From NCBI RefSeq assembly GCF_001866665.1, contig NZ_MLYO01000049.1, forward strand, positions 38,876 through 102,875: DNA of 64,000 bases, given 5' to 3'. Source of the stretch: Streptomyces monashensis (GTDB taxonomy: Bacteria > Actinomycetota > Actinomycetes > Streptomycetales > Streptomycetaceae). Below are positions 45,365 through 54,598 of this stretch, one piece after another (within the stretch, counting starts at the first letter, position 1; each line of letters opens with the position of its first letter). A program made the translations under genes and the position numbers. The notes beneath the pieces are model-generated. The model was not told where the DNA came from, did not search any database, and worked only from the letters and a program-made list of their open reading frames with translations.

Positions 45365-45933
45365 GCCGAAGCGCGCGTGGTCGGGGTCGAGGTACCAGTC
45401 GTAGTGTCGCCGGCCCATGGCGGTGGGATCGAGACCGGGCAGCAGCGCAGCCGTCGGCTCGGGTCCGGGCGGGGCGGTCTGGGTGGTGTCGTGGTCTTCA
45501 GGCAGGAGATAGCCGGTGCCTTCGTCGAGTTCGACGGCCTGCGCGCCGGTGCCGGCCAGGGCCTGGCGGGTGTCGGTGAGACTCCGGCCGGTCCACCGCT
45601 TCACGTCATCGACGGTGACCGGACCGAACGCCTCGAGATAGCGGCGGGCCAGGCGGTCCTCGCGTCCGCGACGGCGATGCGGATGAGGGGCCGGGCGGAA
45701 GTCCAGCGGAACGGTGCCGGGGCCCAGGAGCTGGCAGGTCGGGAGCGGCGGATACGGCCCTCCGCGGCCAGCACGGCCAGGACGTGGGAGCCGGTGCGTT
45801 GCCGTGGCTGGTAGAGCTTGCCGGGGAAGACAGTGATCTGCTCGCGCAGATCGGGTATGTCGGCGGCGAGTTGGGCGGCGCGGAAGACGGGGCCGGGCCG
45901 ACGGTTCGAGCCGGGCGAAGGCAGCCTGGACAC
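45365..45933 (-). pseudogene. Decayed winged-helix (HTH_42) DNA-binding protein
   Basis: Two frames join: AAQLAADIPDLREQITVFPG, SHVLAVLAAEGRIRRSRPAS, then DRLARRYLEAFGPVTVDDVK, RWTGRSLTDTRQALAGTGAQ and ALLPGLDPTAMGRRHYDWYL. This is the middle of an HTH_42 (winged-helix DNA-binding) protein. A frameshift lies near 45660 and the C-terminus is cut at about 45365, where the transpeptidase reading frame begins. Confidence 0.7.
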
Positions 45934-46174
45934 CTCGCAGCGGGCTGGGGCAGCCGACGAGATGAGCCCCGGCGTGAATCCCGCGGTCGGCCACTGCTCC
46001 GATGAGCGGATGGATGTGCCCGGCAGCCGGGTGAACTCCCGTGTCCGGGAGATCGGCTACGTGTTGGACTGGGCAGTCGTCCGGGCGGGCCGGGTGCTCC
46101 TCCCGCCGGGACGGCAGCCCCGGGGCATTGCCCGAGACGGATCCTCGCCCTCTCGACCTCAAAGAAAGCGAGTC

Positions 46175-46414
46175 ATGATCGTCATGAAGAAGATGCTTGC
46201 GGTTACCGCCGCTGCCTGCGCCGTCGTCCTGAGCGGAGCGGGCCTGGCGGCCGCCGACGCCGATGCAAAGGGCGTCGCAGTGAACTCCCCCGGCGTGCTC
46301 TCCGGCAACGTGGTTCAGATCCCGATCCACATCCCGATCAACGCCTGCGGCAACACCGTCACCGCCATCGGCGGACTGAACCCGGCCATCGGCAACACCT
46401 GCGTCAACGGCTGA
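46175..46414 (+). CDS. Short chaplin
   Basis: 79 residues from ATG at 46175 (a second ATG nine bases later is possible). Signal peptide KKMLAVTAAACAVVLSGAGL ending A-A-A-D-A, then one chaplin domain: GVAVNSPGVLSGNVVQIPIH, IPINACGNTVTAIGGLNPAI, GNTCVNG. The two Cys (in NACGN and GNTCVN) and the G-N-x-x-Q-x-P pattern are diagnostic. Short chaplins assemble as amyloid-like fibrils at the surface of aerial hyphae. Isolated from any developmental cluster and bordered by decayed genes. Confidence 0.95.
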   Translation: MIVMKKMLAVTAAACAVVLSGAGLAAADADAKGVAVNSPGVLSGNVVQIPIHIPINACGNTVTAIGGLNPAIGNTCVNG

Positions 46415-46468
46415 TCTGACGGGACAGGCCGAACCGGGCCCCATGGGCCTTCGTGTGTCCGAGTGAGC

Positions 46469-46502
46469 GTGGGCGGCCAGACTTCCCCTCTCGGCCGCCC
46501 AC
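46469..46502. terminator. Inverted repeat downstream of the chaplin gene
   Basis: GTGGGCGGCC and GGCCGCCCAC form a perfect 10-bp stem with a 14-base loop, 55 bases after the chaplin stop. Confidence 0.6.
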
Positions 46503-47545
46503 ACATACTGAACCAATCAGGACCGCACGGGAACGATCACCCCCCAGCGCGGCGGCATCAGACGGCGGTGGACGGTTTGACCGCGATCAAGTACAGCCTC
46601 GAACCGCTGCGCCCGCGCAGCGACTTCGCCCCGGACAGCGCCCGCAGCGCGCTCACCGACGGCGGCCACGACCCGACGTAACCGGATCAAATCCGCGTCA
46701 CCGGTTGAACGTCGAGAGAAGACGGCCTCGCGCACATACTGTGCTCCACACTCGGTTACTGCGTGGCATCGGCGGGGCGCCGACGCAGGCCCGTGCCGAC
46801 CTGCGCCGGGCCGCGAAGGCCGGCGAGCCGGTCGGTGACGAGCTCATCGACGCCCTCGTCCTCCCGCTCGTCGAGAAGTCGGTGCCGGAATGGTGGCCGA
46901 GTGCCGCACCGACTGGCTGGTACCGCCGATGGCCGGTACCGCCGTGATCGGGGCGGTTGCGCAGGTGCCGACCACCGCCATCGACCGGCCGGCACCGCCT
47001 GCCGTCCACCGGCCCGACGGCGGGGCCGGCCCGCGGCGCCACTACCGCACCGGCGCTGTCGGACCGGAGGGGGCGCGTTCGCTGGGGGCGCTCTCCTCGC
47101 CTACGCCGCGACCGGCCGGATCCCCTTCGGCAGTGGCGCTGCCGATGCCCTCACACACCCGCAGCGACGACGCGCAGCCCACCATCGACGAATGGGTGAA
47201 CGCCCCAGTGCCGGCCACGCGATCGGAGAAGGCGGCCGCCCAGCGCCTGGCCAACGTGATCGTGACTTTCACCCCGAGGCGCAGACCATGTTCGTCACCT
47301 TCCACGACGACAGCAACTGGACCGACATCGTCCGCAGCCTCATGTTCGGCAGCTGCTCCGAAGCCCGACAAGACTTCCCCAACGACACCACCCGGCCCTA
47401 CGGCTGTACCGTCGTCGTCGACCGCGAATCCATGGCCGGCCCAGTCATCGCCGGTTTCCGCGACGTCACCCACATCGACAGCTGCCGCGTACAGTCCCCT
47501 CAGGCATCGATCACGTCTATGCCCTCTTCCTTCAGCCTACCGCTG
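46503..47545. other. Stretch with only gene fragments
   Basis: No complete gene recognised. On the plus strand, pieces such as ADLRRAAKAGEPVGDELIDA (46800s), QPTIDEWVNAPVPATRSEKA (47180s) and, after a frame change, MFVTFHDDSNWTDIVRSLMF (47288) then TVVVDRESMAGPVIAGFRDV look protein-like but belong to no family I know. They probably come from one frameshifted gene. Confidence 0.35.
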
Positions 47546-48172
47546 TCATTCCAGAGAGCGTCGAGCCCAGAACAGGACGTGACCGCTGTCACCCTCGGGC
47601 ACGAACTCCTCGTGGACCACGTCAAAACCGGCCTGCACGAGCCATGCGCGGTTGGTTTCGGCGTCGGCGTGGCTCCACCACATCGCGGCCCCACCACCGA
47701 GCCAGTTCTCATCGGTCCCGGTCCAAGCACGATGCCCGGTGGTGCTCAGGAACCAACCCCCCGGCCGCAGCCAAGAAGCGATCCGCTGCAGCAGGGTCGG
47801 CTGTTCCTCCACCGGAACATGGATCAGGGTATACAGGCAGACGACGGCGTCGAAGCTGCCTTGAGGGAGCTCCAACATCGTGGCATCAACCCGGATGAAG
47901 TCGGCGCAAGGCACAAGCTCCCGGGCTCTGCGGATCTGGACCTCGCTGATGTCGACGCCCGTCACGCGGTGGCCCGCCACCACCAGCGACCGTGCTACGG
48001 GAACACCGTTGCCGCACCCGATATCCAGGACAGTGCCCGCATCAGGGAGCCGACCGAGCAACTCCTCGATCCACGACCCGTACTTCGACTCGCCGCCAAA
48101 CGCCCACTCATAGCGCTCCGAAAGCACGTCATACCCGCGCCGGACCAATTCCTTCGGATCTCCAACGTCCAC
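47546..48172 (-). CDS. Class I SAM-dependent methyltransferase
   Basis: 208 residues from GTG at 48172. Motif I VLDIGCGNGVPVARSLVVAG, post-I VTGVDISEVQIRRARELV, the acidic loop FIRVDATMLELPQGSFDAVV and CLYTLIHVPVEEQPTLLQRI and LRPGGWFLSTTG are in the usual order for the ubiE/Methyltransf_11 group. Stands alone; substrate unknown. Confidence 0.92.
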   Translation of the reverse strand: MDVGDPKELVRRGYDVLSERYEWAFGGESKYGSWIEELLGRLPDAGTVLDIGCGNGVPVARSLVVAGHRVTGVDISEVQIRRARELVPCADFIRVDATMLELPQGSFDAVVCLYTLIHVPVEEQPTLLQRIASWLRPGGWFLSTTGHRAWTGTDENWLGGGAAMWWSHADAETNRAWLVQAGFDVVHEEFVPEGDSGHVLFWARRSLE

Positions 48173-48609
48173 GCTCGCACGCTACGACGCGCCCACCAGG
48201 AACGCGACCGCATTTCGTCCGGATCCGTGGCCGATCCTCCGCCCAGATGCGATGTGCCGTCGCATGGTGATCCTAGGCCGTGTTGCCGGGTGCCATGCCG
48301 CTGCCACCGGCGGAACAGGCCATAGACCCGACCCCACGGCCCGTACTCGACAGACACGTCCTGCCACGGGACACCCGTCCGGACCTGGAACGTATGCCGT
48401 CGATCAGCTGCCGTCGCGACCAGCCGGCCGCGTCACGAACCTGCCCGGACAGCACACCTAGAGGGCAATCCCTCTCAGCACGCCCGCTCCGGTCCGGCTG
48501 CTACGGGTGTGCACGACGTGGCGCCCGATGAGATCCCGCTGTCCGGCGTCCGCAAGTGAGCGACGGGATTGGGCGGCCGGCTACGACCTCGGCCTCGGTG
48601 CTGGTGGGC
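48173..48609. other. Stretch without a recognisable gene
   Basis: Region between the methyltransferase start and the integrase fragment; short frames only. Confidence 0.4.
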
Positions 48610-48895
48610 CGCGTCGCTCGCTGCATGAATCCGGCGGCCAGCAGCTTGTTCAGGAACCATGCGCAGTTCGGCCCGGTCGCCCAATCGCTCCCGCGCGACC
48701 CCGGCGAACCCTCGCGACATCCCCGACCAGACATTCAACGAACTGTTTACGGCTCTGCCCTCACACACGGCGACCGCGCGCTGGTCGCCTTCTGCATCTC
48801 GGCCGGCCCGCGCGCCTCGGAACCCCTCGGCGTCAGCCGGGACCAGGTGAGCCCCGGCGGCCAGACGACCGGCGGCATCGTCGGCTGTCAGGTTT
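48610..48895 (+). pseudogene. Fragment of a tyrosine recombinase (phage integrase)
   Basis: Across a frame change the plus strand gives RDIPDQTFNELFTALPSHT then DRALVAFCISAGPRASEPLG and VSRDQVSPGGQ. This matches the start of the catalytic domain of actinobacterial integrases (I-P-D-x-x-F-x-x-L-F...R-D-R-A-L-x-A-F-x-x-x-x-G-A-R-A-S-E-L-L-G), including the first catalytic Arg. The remainder is missing. Confidence 0.6.
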
Positions 48896-49126
48896 CCGGG
48901 ATCGGTCATGATCCAGCCGAAGAGGCGGCGGGACCGTGGAGCCGGGCGGTGCACTGGTGGCGCTGAGGTGGCGGCCTTGCACGGGCGGAGACAGTGGCGG
49001 ACGCAAAACCCAAAGGACACCCGTGGTTCCCGCGAAAGAGAGAACCCCTTAACAGGTCTGCATTACAAGGTAGTTGCCCATCGGCCGCCACCGATGGCGC
49101 ATCCAGCCGTTGCGTGCAAAACTGTC

Positions 49127-49165
49127 ATGCTCATGAAATTCATCCCTCGGAGGGTATCTTGCTGA
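49127..49165 (+). CDS. Possible upstream mini-ORF coupled to the ribonuclease gene
   Basis: ATG at 49127 opens a 12-residue frame (LMKFIPRRVSC) whose TGA at 49163-49165 lies inside the first codons of the ribonuclease gene (TTG at 49159). The ribonuclease ribosome-binding site GGAGGG is inside this frame, so translational coupling is possible. Confidence 0.35.
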   Translation: MLMKFIPRRVSC

Positions 49166-49578
49166 CTCTGCGACGTCCCCACCTGCCCTGGGCCAAGCGG
49201 TCCGCGGTGCTGATCGCCGCCATCGCATCCGTGCTCAGCGTGTCCGCCGTCAACAGCCCTGCCGCGAACGCGGCGGTATACAGCTCCTGCAGCATCGACG
49301 GATGCTCCGACGCAGCCTCGGCCAACTCGACCTGGTCCGACCTCGGATATCCGACCACCCGGGGCTGGGTCGACTGGCCGAACGGCCAGTGCAGCTACGC
49401 GGGCGGCGAGTACTACAACAACGACGGGCAGTTGCCCTCCGGCGACACCTTCTACGAGTACGACGTCTACCCGCGCACCTGCGGCGCCCACCGCGACGCG
49501 TACCGAATCGTGGTCGACTCCGACACCGGCGCGGTCTGGTACTCGCCCGACCACTACTCCGACTTCTACCAGCTCTGA
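49159..49578 (+). CDS. Secreted guanyl-specific ribonuclease (RNase Sa/N1-T1 family)
   Basis: 139 residues from TTG at 49159 behind GGAGGG. Signal peptide KRSAVLIAAIASVLSVSAVN ending A-N-A-A. The mature part carries the microbial ribonuclease signature: YYNNDGQLPSGDTFYEYDVY with the general-base Glu (Y-E-Y, cf. Glu54 of RNase Sa), DAYRIVVDSDTGAVWYSPDH with the Arg (Arg69) and general-acid His (His85, PDHYSDF). Cys pairs are also present. It cuts RNA after G outside the cell. No barstar-like inhibitor gene is adjacent. Confidence 0.85.
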   Translation: MLTLRRPHLPWAKRSAVLIAAIASVLSVSAVNSPAANAAVYSSCSIDGCSDAASANSTWSDLGYPTTRGWVDWPNGQCSYAGGEYYNNDGQLPSGDTFYEYDVYPRTCGAHRDAYRIVVDSDTGAVWYSPDHYSDFYQL

Positions 49579-49648
49579 CACTTCACCAGGACATCAACGA
49601 TCCGCGTCCTGCGGCCTGCTGGTGAGTGCGGTGAGCTGTTGCCCTGTC

Positions 49649-49675
49649 AGGGGCGGTTCGCCCAGGACCGCCCCT
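49649..49675 (+). terminator. Hairpin downstream of the ribonuclease gene
   Basis: AGGGGCGGT / ACCGCCCCT, a perfect 9-bp stem with a 9-base loop, about 70 bases after the stop. Confidence 0.6.
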
Positions 49676-49680
49676 CCCAC

Positions 49681-49910
49681 ATGGAGCCGTCGCGGTTCAG
49701 GATCCGCCATGTGAAGATCGATGGCCAGGGTGACGTGGTGAGAGTCCGAGGCGGCGGTTCGCACCAGCTCAGTTTCGATGTGCTGCATGATTGTTCGGGG
49801 TGCGGCAACGCCATCAACCAGGTGATCGTTGGGCTGGCCAGCCAGGATCGAGCCCAGGCGTCGGTATGGAAGGGAGGGGTCCATCTGCCATGCGAGTACC
49901 TCCCGGTGGA
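49681..49910 (+). pseudogene. Fragment of an unidentified protein
   Basis: RIRHVKIDGQGDVVRVRGGG then LHDCSGCGNAINQVIVGLAS and DRAQASVWKGG read like part of a beta-rich protein with a C-x-x-C site. There is no start and the frame then runs antisense to the next methyltransferase gene. The family is not recognised. Confidence 0.3.
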
Positions 49911-49960
49911 GCGGTCATCGCGTCTGCCCAGCTGCCGGGCCTCCTGCGAGCCGAGGGGGC

Positions 49961-50644
49961 TCAGCGCAGTCGGCGTACGCGCAGGACCAGATCGTCGGCA
50001 TGGTGCGCGCCGGCGCCACCACCCGGTGCCACACGTGGCCGTTGCTCGTCCACCTCTGTCTCCCAGTCGTCGTTGAGCAGATCGGCAATCATCGAAGGCC
50101 AGACGTAATCAGCCGGGTCGAAGCCGCTGTCGTTCGCGTGCTGGACGTCCATTCCCGCGTGGTGCACGAGCAGCAGCACGCCGCCGGGTGCGACGGCCGC
50201 GAGCAGCGCTCGCTCGGCCGCGGCGTCGGGGGTGCGCAGCAAGGCCGGGTACTGCGCGGAGACCAGGTCGAAGGAGGCTGGCGGGAGCACCGCATCGGTG
50301 AGCGCGGCGTGTACCCAGTGAACAGCGACGCCGGTGTCCCGGGCGTGCCCGGCCGCACGTTCCAGCGCCACGCCCGAGACCTCGAGCGCGGTCACGTCCC
50401 AGCCGCGGCGCGCGAGCCAGACGGCGTCCGCGCCCTCGCCGCAGCCGACGTCGAGCGCTCGCCCAGGTGTGAGCCCGGCGACCTCGGCCACGAGCGCACC
50501 GTTGGGCCGGCCGCTCCACAACTGTTGTCGGCTTGTGTACCGGTTGTCCCACTCCGCCTGGAGCGCAGGGTCTCCGACGTAGCCGTCGGCAGGCGGGGGA
50601 ATATCTGACGCGGGCGGCGATCCTGCTGCGATGTTGTCGGTCAC
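49961..50644 (-). CDS. Class I SAM-dependent methyltransferase
   Basis: 227 residues from GTG at 50644 (TDNIAAGSPP); the ribosome-binding site is weak, and frames further upstream are not gene-like. Motifs: WDNRYTSRQQLWSGRPNGAL, ALDVGCGEGADAVWLARRGW, VTALEVSGVALERAAGHARD, FDLVSAQYPALLRTPDAAAE, VAPGGVLLLVHHAG. The W-D-x-R-Y...W-S-G-x-P-N start is typical of the TehB/thiopurine-type methyltransferases of actinobacteria. Substrate unknown. Confidence 0.9.
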   Translation of the reverse strand: MTDNIAAGSPPASDIPPPADGYVGDPALQAEWDNRYTSRQQLWSGRPNGALVAEVAGLTPGRALDVGCGEGADAVWLARRGWDVTALEVSGVALERAAGHARDTGVAVHWVHAALTDAVLPPASFDLVSAQYPALLRTPDAAAERALLAAVAPGGVLLLVHHAGMDVQHANDSGFDPADYVWPSMIADLLNDDWETEVDEQRPRVAPGGGAGAHHADDLVLRVRRLR

Positions 50645-51061
50645 GGGCCCAGCGTCGCCCACCACGTCTCGGCCTGCCACTGCTGTTGCCGGTCCGGCAA
50701 AACGGCGTCCAAAGGGCGTCGTATGCGTCCGACGGGCACCTCGACTTGTCCAACTCTGCTCCGTCCGCTTGCGGTGGCCGGACGAGGGGGCAACGAAGCG
50801 AAGCAGCAGGGCGATCCAGCCAACGTGGACGCTGTCGACGCCCCACGCCTGCGGCTGCAGCGCGCGGCATCGTGAAGCGCTCCGGGAGCCTCCATCAGAC
50901 CCGGAGCGCCTCACTTCGCCTCGTACCCAAGCTGGCAAGAAGAGTCTGGTCAGCTCGGCGGTGTGAGGCTCCGCGTGGGGTCCGTACATGTCCCAGATCA
51001 CCGCCGCCACTGCCGAATCGAACGCCAGGTCACCCCCTGTCTGTCGGCGCCGGTCTTCTTC
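50645..51061. other. Stretch without a recognisable gene
   Basis: Between the methyltransferase and the zinc permease remnant. A minus-strand frame with LAFDSAVAAVIWDMYGPHAE is open but has no recognised domain. Confidence 0.35.
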
Positions 51062-51826
51062 ATGACGTCCATCGCCTTCGCCAGGTGGCCGTATGACCGT
51101 CCTGCCGACGCCTCCCCGCTGTCGCAGCCGTTCTTCCAGCACGCCTTCCCCGCCGGGACCGCCATCGCCGTCGCCTCCGGCCTGGTCGGCTACGTCCTCG
51201 TCCTGCGCGCCCAGGTCTTCACCGGCGACGCACTCAGCCACGGCGCCTGCACCGGCGCGATGGCCGCTCTGGTTCGCGGCGCCGACCTCCGCCTGGGCCT
51301 GTTCGCCGCACCCATCGCGAGGGCGCTCCTCTTTGGCGCCTTCGGCCGCCGGGCGCAGCCCGACGACGTGGTCATCGGAAGTGTCTTCTCCTGGACCCTG
51401 GGCCTGGGCGCCTTCTTCATCACCCTCTACATGACCTCCCGCTGCACCACCAATGGCACCCGGGGGTGAGCGTGCTGTTCGGCTCCGTCTTCGGCATCCC
51501 CCCCGGCAGCGCCGTGGCCGCCGCGCTGGTGGCCGCCGGGGGCGGCCTGCTGGTGGTCCTCATCGCGCCGCCGCTGCTGTTCACCGCGCTCGACGAGAGC
51601 GTGGCGGCAGTCTGCGGGGTACCCGTCCGCCTGCTCAGCTACGGCTTCCTCGCCCGACCGCCCCTACCAGGCACTCGCCCTCTCCGCTGCGCTGGCGGTA
51701 CAGGAGATGCGGGCAGGGTTGTTCACCTCGTACTCGGTGCCGAGGACGCCGCCGAGCTTCGCCATCATGACCGTCCCCACGGCCGTCTACGCCGCGACTT
51801 TCCTGATACGACGGCCCGCCTCCGAC
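51062..51826 (+). pseudogene. Frameshifted, internally deleted zinc/manganese ABC permease (ZnuB-like)
   Basis: ABC-3 family segments follow each other in changing frames: PFFQHAFPAGTAIAVASGLV, VLRAQVFTGDALSHGACTGA, VVIGSVFSWTLGLGAFFITL, VSVLFGSVFGIPPGSAVAAA, VAAVCGVPVRLLSYGFLA. Then about 30 residues (one helix) are missing, and RPYQALALSAALAVQEMRAG LFTSYSVPRTPPSFAIMTV resumes in another frame. The protein cannot be functional. Confidence 0.8.
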
Positions 51827-52008
51827 CCCCGAACTACGGTGAACGGCTCTTCCCTTGCCGCCCCGGCCCCGCCCACCGCCGCGCCCGGTGGAAGGCGGCC
51901 ACGCCGACGCTCGTGCCGTCACCGTCGACGGCGTCCAGCACCTGGTGCCGCAGCGGCTGGTGAAGGCGTACGAGCGCGGGCTGCCGCGCCCCGAGGGCTG
52001 ATCCTTCA

Positions 52009-52231
52009 ATGGCTTCCGACCGACTGCCCGTCACCGTCCTGTCCGGCTTCCTCGGCGCGGGCAAGACCACCCTCCTCAACCACGTCCTCCGTCCTGCACG
52101 CGGCGCTGACCGGCTGCCTCATGGCCAGCAGGGAGAGCCTCCCGCCCATGGATCCGTTCCCCGCCCGGGACACCTGCGGCATCGACGACACCTGCGAGCG
52201 CGAGCATCCCGAACTCCTGACGGGCGCCTGA
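52009..52231 (+). pseudogene. CobW-family GTPase reduced to its two ends
   Basis: The first codons read LPVTVLSGFLGAGKTTLLNH (complete Walker A). They run directly, after a frame change, into LHAALTGCLMASRESLPPMD PFPARD, which is the C-terminal end of CobW/COG0523 zinc chaperones. More than 250 residues between are deleted. It lies just downstream of the decayed zinc permease, so both were parts of a zinc-acquisition locus. Confidence 0.75.
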
Positions 52232-52444
52232 AACCCCCGATCCGGCAGACCGCCATGGGAACGCGCTCCCGCCGGCTCCGTTAGGAGCTGGTTGTGCCGC
52301 GCATCCGGGTGTCGTACAAACCGGACGTGTACGGCGTATCCCGCACACGCGTGACCACAGATGGCCCATCCGGATGGTGGATTGTGACGGGATCCTCCCG
52401 GTGAAGCACCTCCCGAAATCCGGACCCGCGTCGATAATGACCTT

Positions 52445-53314
52445 GTGCGCTCACTAGTCAGGAACTCCATACTGCCCCTGACCCTGGTCATCCTCGGGGC
52501 AGCCGCGGTGGTGGGCGACGCTGCAGAGGAAACCCATACGGCCAAGAGCAGCGCGCGCAGCGGTTTCGGCAAGTCCGGCGAGCCCGGTCAGTCCCCACAG
52601 GGCCAGGACCAGGACATCTCCGCGACGGCCCCGGCCAAGGACGGCAGCGCGTACACCCCCCGTAGGACCGAGGAGAACGCCCGGGTCGGCGCGGTCTTCG
52701 AGAAGGACGACCAGGGCGCCCACTTCTGCACGGCGAGCGTGGTGCGGAGTCCCGGCCGGAACATGCTGATCACCGCGGCCCACTGCGCCTTCGACGCCGA
52801 CTCCGGACAGCCACTGAACGACCTGGTCTTCGCCCCCGGCTACCGCAACGGCAATAAACCCCTCGGCCTGTGGAAGGTCAGCAAGGTGGTCGTCGACGAC
52901 CGCTGGGCCAGGTCGCAGGACGAGGACCTCGACTTCGCCTTCCTCGTCCTCGACCAGAAGGACGGCAAGGACATCCAGGACCTTCTGGGCGGCAACACCC
53001 TCGGCATAAACCGCGGCTTCGACAACAAGGTCAAGATCACCGGCTATCCCACCAGCCGTGACACCCCGATCTCGTGCCAGAACCACACCACGAAGTTCAG
53101 CGACACCCAGTTGCGCATCCAGTGCGCCGGTCTCGAGGACGGGACCAGCGGCAGCCCCTGGCTCGCCGACTACGACCCCAAGAACCACACCGGCACTCTC
53201 ATCGGCGTCCTGGGCGGTCACGAGGGCGGCGGCGACCAGGACGATGTCTCCTACGCCGCGTACTTCGACGACGACATCGCCAAGCTCTACCGACGCGCCC
53301 AGGACGCGTACTGA
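52445..53314 (+). CDS. Secreted trypsin/V8-like serine protease
   Basis: 289 residues from GTG at 52445. A signal peptide (RNSILPLTLVILGAAAVVGD) and a Gly/Ser/Gln-rich linker of about 50 residues lead into a chymotrypsin-fold domain. The catalytic triad is visible: His in MLITAAHCAFD, Asp in DEDLDFAFLVL, Ser in LEDGTSGSPWLADY. Cys pairs flank the active His (HFCTAS...AHC) and the Ser (SCQNH...IQCAG). Probably a secreted or wall-associated endopeptidase; the linker may serve as a propeptide. Confidence 0.9.
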   Translation: MRSLVRNSILPLTLVILGAAAVVGDAAEETHTAKSSARSGFGKSGEPGQSPQGQDQDISATAPAKDGSAYTPRRTEENARVGAVFEKDDQGAHFCTASVVRSPGRNMLITAAHCAFDADSGQPLNDLVFAPGYRNGNKPLGLWKVSKVVVDDRWARSQDEDLDFAFLVLDQKDGKDIQDLLGGNTLGINRGFDNKVKITGYPTSRDTPISCQNHTTKFSDTQLRIQCAGLEDGTSGSPWLADYDPKNHTGTLIGVLGGHEGGGDQDDVSYAAYFDDDIAKLYRRAQDAY

Positions 53315-53582
53315 GCCCAGTCCATCCGCTCCCGGTGCCGATCACCCGGGCACCGAACGGGACGGCGATCTGGACCCCGAGCGAGCCGACACCGCCCGCC
53401 GCGGCGCGGATCAGTACGGTCTCGCCCTTGCCGAGGCCCACCCGCTTGATGCTCTGGCAGGCGGTGAGCCCCGCCGGCGGCGCCCCCGGCGCCTGCTCCC
53501 AGGTGAGCGCGGCCCGCTTCCTGCCAGGTCTTCTGCGGTCTACGCGGCCCGCCCGCCGACGAGCCGCCCAGCAGGTCCTCAC
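53315..53582 (-). pseudogene. Fragment of a zinc-type alcohol dehydrogenase/quinone oxidoreductase
   Basis: AGLTACQSIKRVGLGKGETV then LIRAAAGGVGSLGVQIAVPF and GARVIGTGS is the nucleotide-binding centre of an MDR-family oxidoreductase (A-A-A-G-G-V-G-x-x-x-x-Q). Both flanking parts are absent. Confidence 0.7.
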
Positions 53583-53813
53583 CCAGCGGCATGCCCTCCG
53601 GCAGACGAGCGGTACCGCCGACAGGCCCGGCCCCTCACTCCCCTTTGGGTTCTGGCAGGATGACGGTGATTGTGCGTGACCCGCAGGCTCGCGGCTGCGG
53701 GCGTACGGGACGCATGCAGCCCCGGAAGACCGTCAGCCACCGGTGAGCGCCCCGGCGCACGTCACGGCCCGGCCCTGTCCGAGAATGATCGTCGACACGG
53801 TTATGACGGTCGG

Positions 53814-54533
53814 ATGGGGGATGCGTTGACGACAGGTACGAAGCGGGACGGGAGGAAGCGGGCGGACGGTCTGGCATATCCACGCCGCCCGGTGCTGACC
53901 GCATTGTCGGTTCCGGTGGCCGCGCTGCTCCTCCTTGTCGGTGGGGTATTGGGGCCGCTGCGCTGGATGCTGGTGCCCTCGATCGTGCTGTGTCTGGTCG
54001 GCGTGGTCTGGCTGCTGGTCGCGGTGATCTCGTTGTCTCCTTCCGCCGTGCTGCGGAGGGTTGCCCTGGCGCTGATGTTCGCGCCGATGATCGCCACGCC
54101 GCTCTGCGCCATGCAGGCGTCCCAAGCCCTGGTCCTGCAGTCTCGAGGCGTATCCCGCCCGGCCGCTGTCACACGGATCGAGGTCCACCACGGGAAGTCG
54201 ACCACGTACGACTGCACGGTCCGATACGACGGTTCTGCCACGCCGGTCACCGATACCGTCTCATGCGACGCAGGAGACCGGGTCGGCGAACACGTCCTGG
54301 TGGTGCGGGACCCCGGAGGGCTGGTCGATCCGGAATTCGACTGGCAGGTCAGTGCCGCCCGGGTCGATGTCGTGTTTGCCGTCATGTCAGAGATCGCCTT
54401 GATGGCCATCTCCGTGCTGGCCGTCGCGGTCGGCGCCGTCATTCACCTCGTCCGCCGTCGGCGTGCGGGCACCGGCCGCCCCGACGGCACAGACACTCAG
54501 ACCCTCCGGCTCAGGCGCTCGGCAGCCAGTTGA
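53814..54533 (+). CDS. Membrane protein of unknown function
   Basis: 239 residues from ATG at 53814; TTG at 53826 has a better ribosome-binding site (GGGGGA) and would shorten it by four residues. Two or three hydrophobic helices near residues 25-105 (VLTALSVPVAALLLLVGGVL, SIVLCLVGVVWLLVAVISL), an extracytoplasmic domain of about 90 residues with VTRIEVHHGKSTTYDCTVRY and two Cys, and a final helix (IALMAISVLAVAVGAVIHLV) followed by an Arg-rich tail. Topology suggests a small sensor or channel-associated protein; no family recognised. Confidence 0.7.
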   Translation: MGDALTTGTKRDGRKRADGLAYPRRPVLTALSVPVAALLLLVGGVLGPLRWMLVPSIVLCLVGVVWLLVAVISLSPSAVLRRVALALMFAPMIATPLCAMQASQALVLQSRGVSRPAAVTRIEVHHGKSTTYDCTVRYDGSATPVTDTVSCDAGDRVGEHVLVVRDPGGLVDPEFDWQVSAARVDVVFAVMSEIALMAISVLAVAVGAVIHLVRRRRAGTGRPDGTDTQTLRLRRSAAS

Positions 54534-54598
54534 AGTGTCTCTTCTCCCGGCTCTCGTAGAGCGCACAGACGGTGGCCCGGCCGAGTGCGAAGAAGCCC

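Noticed and set aside
46763..48325. 520-residue plus-strand frame
   Set aside because: Its second half is antisense to a clear methyltransferase gene. Only a small stretch near 47288 looks protein-like and that is reported as a fragment.
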